Assembly: GCA_037783545.1 (NCBI GenBank)
Contig: JBBELK010000068.1
Location: forward strand, 2,232,001-2,296,000
Direction of reading: 5' to 3'
Length of the DNA: 64,000 bases
DNA from: Henricia sp. BOLD:AAB3569
Lineage: Eukaryota > Echinodermata > Asteroidea > Spinulosida > Echinasteridae
Below, in pieces: positions 60,721 through 64,000 of this stretch (positions are counted from its first letter, which is position 1; each line of letters starts with the position of its first letter). The translations under genes and the position numbers were made by a program. The notes under the pieces were generated by a model. That model was not told the DNA's origin, made no database searches, and saw only the letters and a list, made by a program, of their open reading frames with translations.

Positions 60721-61300
60721 GGAATTTCCACTCTGCAAAGCGACGTAACAATACCCTGAGGAAACACACGCAAATCTGTGGAGTGAGCCGGCTGTTGTCT
60801 TGAGCCAACTCACGCCCGAGTCATTTTGATGTAATTTAATCAATTCGGTCATGTTATACTGAAAAGAAACGATTTCTATACTTTCCAGAAATTGTATTGG
60901 GTTCCGTTCCTTATGAATGTCCCATTCCTACCAAACTTACAAACGACGATCTTAATTTACTCCGCAGTTTTTCAAATTAATAACAGGGATGCATGCTGAC
61001 GAATGTAATGGAACGGATTCCCCAGTATGCTTTAAATAGCAGCCAATCGTCGACGCGGACAACGGCCAGCATTACCGAGTACATGTATCACATGCATGCA
61101 CGGTGTTTACAATCTGCGCGCGTTACATTTGAATGCCTGCATGCAATCATGCTGCAATGCACTGCCAAGCGTCCTGATTGGCCCAGCAGAGGCGACAAGA
61201 TTTCTGTCGCTAGTCCCACCTTTTCAACAGGGCCACTGTACGCAGGAGTTAGGGAGTGCGTTAAAGGGGCACTGTTGCAAGAGGATGGGGAACAATGGTA
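60690..61300 (-). repeat. Repeat R6, copy 2 (inverted)
   Basis: Reverse-complement match to 55040-55690 over most of its length, with small indels. Confidence 0.65.
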
Positions 61301-61579
61301 TAGGGGAATACCCTCTGCATGCCACATATCGTGCTGGATATGACCTCAACACTCTAACAATGCACTCTATTATACAATTCAGTTCCCAGCAACCGGAACC
61401 CGGATCTGTTACCCACACAAAAGCCATTGGCAGACGATTCTGCACACAATTTGACCGAGCTCAGGCTGATTCACGGACTGTTGTGAATTTACGGGCTGTA
61501 GCTCCATGGTTGTTCCAAGCCGAATTTGAGTCCATCATTTCACTTTGACGACAGCTCGTAATAGCAACTAATGTTTAAC

Positions 61580-61643
61580 ATGTCTATCGTTATTACAATC
61601 TCATCCTTTCTTGTGTTTACTGTGTGTTTCACACTCACTGCCG
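61580..61643 (+). CDS. Candidate signal-peptide exon of a gene leaving the window
   Basis: ATG followed by 20 hydrophobic-rich codons (MSIVITISSFLVFTVCFTLT then AG) ending at GCCG|GTAAGT, a strong donor in phase 1. This is the usual layout of a first exon for a secreted or membrane protein with phase-1 modules. No following exon is identifiable before 64000. Confidence 0.4.
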
Positions 61644-64000
61644 GTAAGTACAATGTATAGGTAAATATACTAGTATATTCGGCAATATAATGCCAATTGA
61701 CTGGTTCGTGGTTGAGTCAAATTTGACCCCAAGTCAATGTATTTTTGATGTACGAGAAAGGGGTAGTGCTGTGGGACTGCAATCATATTTTAGTATGCAT
61801 TGAGGGTATTGTTTTAGTCAAAATCGCCAAATTCAGCGATTTTCAAAAGTTAAAGACAATTTACATGATTGGAAAACATTTAAGAACAGGAACAACAGCA
61901 TTACATACCTGTATCTAAATAGACCTTATGCGTAGCAGCCATGACAGAGGACAGGTTTTCATATTTAAATGATGTGACAATAGATCCACAATGTGCCTAC
62001 TCGTGCATGACGCGGCACTGTGACAATATGACTGCCCTCTATCATGGCCGCTACGCATAAGGTCTATAATAGTTTTAATAAACTGTATTGTAGAAATTTC
62101 AGCAACATAGATGCAGTATTAATTCAAAAAAAACGAAAAATCCTGCATGATTTTTGTGTTGAATGAATGGTAAAACATCGTTTGCAAAGGATTTGTTTAT
62201 TACCTTCACTAAGTTATGGCAATTTCTACAGTTTACACAGGGAACAATCATTATCATTTCTATCAACACTTTTAGTCCTTTTTTTCTTGTCAACTCGTGA
62301 AGTATAGGCTAACATTTGGGTAGCTGCAAATGATGTACTTGGGCCTTAAATTAGAAGCGAGTTATATAAATCACGTCTGTAGCTTTACACCTTTGACTTC
62401 TCCGTGATCGTTATTGCGTAAAAACACAAAATAAAGCATGGTTATTGTTAAACGCACCTTAATATGATAATAGAACTTTTCACGTGGAGTCTGGGTCAAC
62501 TTTGGTATAAAACCTGCGATCACTGTGCCATATCGCATTGTGTAAAATCTGTCTGTGACTGGGAAAAATGGGTATACACATTAAACAGCATATCACCAAA
62601 TTAAACCTTCTGAAAACAGTTTTAATATAGCACACTCGCCAATGCACAGTTCCGACCTGTCAATCAACCGAACCCGCCGACCAATCACAACATAGCTAGC
62701 AGAGATCACCCACATAGGTCAAAGTGCAATGTTTGCAACAACATATCACGCGATGTTCTGCCCCATACAATTTGTACAGTGTTGTATGCGATGTTCCCGG
62801 GTGAATTTTTGGTTTCAAGGCCGGTCGTTTCGTTGTTCAAAGGTACGAAAGCATGTATTTCATGATATGTCATCACTGTATTACTGGCCCTTTACTCGGT
62901 GTGTTGTAAGATAACTGTCGACCCTGAAACATGAATACCTTTGAGTTTTCTATACAATGAATCTGTGCTATCCGTTGAAAGTCCCATTGCTTTGTGCGTA
63001 GTGTGTCGCCATTTTGAGGATAGCAACAATATCCAAGGGGCGGGGTTAACTGGGCAGTATCGGAACTATGCATTAGGCTTATGCATTTAACATTTGCATA
63101 GCGGCTGGTGTCCAAAATTCTTCACTTTCAAATGGAGGTGCAGTTTGGAAAGTCACACACTATGATATTGTTGCTACGTGTGCATGTACGCTATTGCTTA
63201 TAGCTATCAACAGTCTGATTATTTTATGCCATTCTGTACACGGTATTGATTCTGTACTTCACACCTGCCGCGTGCACCACATATTGAACAAAAAAATTAG
63301 TCTGGTCAAGTGGATACTATAAGTGTGCATGTGAAAGGAAGTACGTCAGTACACCAGATGCTATTCATGTAAACACGCAAAATGCTACACTGTAATAAAA
63401 ATGGCAGTTTCGACGCCAGTGCAATACCGTAAAAAAAACACCTGGAAACCACAAAAATCACAAAACTAGGTGTTGTAAAAAACAAACGGCAGCGTGCTGT
63501 GGTTTTATTTGGAAACACTGTAAAATTCTAGTAGCACCACTGTTAAAGGTACACACCGGCTTCGTTTGGCTATTTTGGACTCGAAATTGACCTATACAAG
63601 ATTCTGAATGCCCTTCCGAAATAAACTGAACATATCCTGAAAAGAAATCACGTAATTTTGCCGTTTTTGAGCAATTTTAAAAAAACAGAGGTCACGTGAC
63701 TTTTCGGAACCAGATTCTGGTTCCGAAAAGTCACATGGTCTTGCGAGTTAGTTTTGTGTCCAGTCGCATGGTAGTTTCTTACTGCAGAACTGCACCAAAT
63801 TCAACTCTAATTTTCCCCCGATATTTGTAAGTAATTGACAAAAGGATACTATTTATACAGGTATAAAACAAAGTTGAACATAAGTATGAAAATTCGAACA
63901 GAATTGTTTGTTTCGAGTGTCCGGAGAACGGGACTCAGCGAGCGCGTGCCACATGATGTACGGTGGAGTGTAGGATATTTGTTAATTTTGCACTTCTTTA
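61644..64000. other. Repeat-rich end of the window
   Basis: Holds a fold-back at 61930-62065 (GACCTTATGCGTAGCAGCCA / GGCCGCTACGCATAAGGTC), an R2 copy (62086-62345), the inverted R5 element (62641-63075) and a repeat shared with intron 4 of the FTP-PAN gene (63545-63720). No exon recognised. Confidence 0.55.
62641..63075. mobile_element. R5 element, copy 2, inverted
   Basis: Ends GCACAGTTCCGA and ATCGGAACTATGC. Matches 9972-10412 on the opposite strand over most of its length. Confidence 0.65.

Overview
This is a eukaryotic, animal-type window: AT-rich DNA with two intron-containing genes read in opposite directions, the first exon of a possible third gene, and very dense transposon debris. 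Family content (ADAM, a FAM171-like ectodomain, an F-type lectin/FTP fold, PAN/apple), Polinton DNA polymerase debris, Tc1 elements, tRNA-like sequences and SINE-like tails with a CCTTGAGCAAGGCAC motif fit a marine invertebrate, most likely a deuterostome such as an echinoderm. The species cannot be fixed from the sequence.

Gene 1 (3095-39105, + strand) was rebuilt by hand as 29 coding exons. All boundaries are GT-AG and the reading frame holds across every junction, giving 1426 residues. It encodes a type I membrane protein: signal peptide, ADAM (reprolysin) prodomain, a metalloprotease-like domain that has lost the catalytic Glu and third zinc His, disintegrin domain, ADAM cysteine-rich region, EGF-like module, a 350-residue Pro/Thr mucin-like stalk containing an 18-bp coding minisatellite, a FAM171/astroprincin-like ectodomain, one transmembrane helix and a 69-residue tail. 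The ADAM-FAM171 fusion lies within one uninterrupted exon, and I recall no described protein of this architecture; it is the best candidate for something new here.

Gene 2 (46965-53929, - strand) has five coding exons that close perfectly in frame and encode a 279-residue secreted protein: signal peptide, F-type lectin-like (FTP) domain, PAN/apple domain. Key fucose-contact positions look altered. Its first intron carries a 1.78-kb Tc1 element with a dead transposase, itself hit by a small palindromic MITE; its third intron carries a 340-bp triplet-repeat tract. A candidate signal-peptide exon at 61580-61643 (+) may begin a third gene that leaves the window.

Most of the rest is introns and intergenic DNA filled with palindromic non-autonomous elements: TTAA-flanked fold-backs, a 481-bp AACTCCTC-ended element, 170-bp elements, AGGGAGGTTTCGC-ended and GGGGCCAATTTCATGG-ended families, GTTTACACT-ended fold-backs, and several dispersed repeats. 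A Polinton-type polymerase fragment lies in intron 15 of gene 1. Three-level nesting is visible at 1367-2526. Exon boundaries are hand-called without transcript data.
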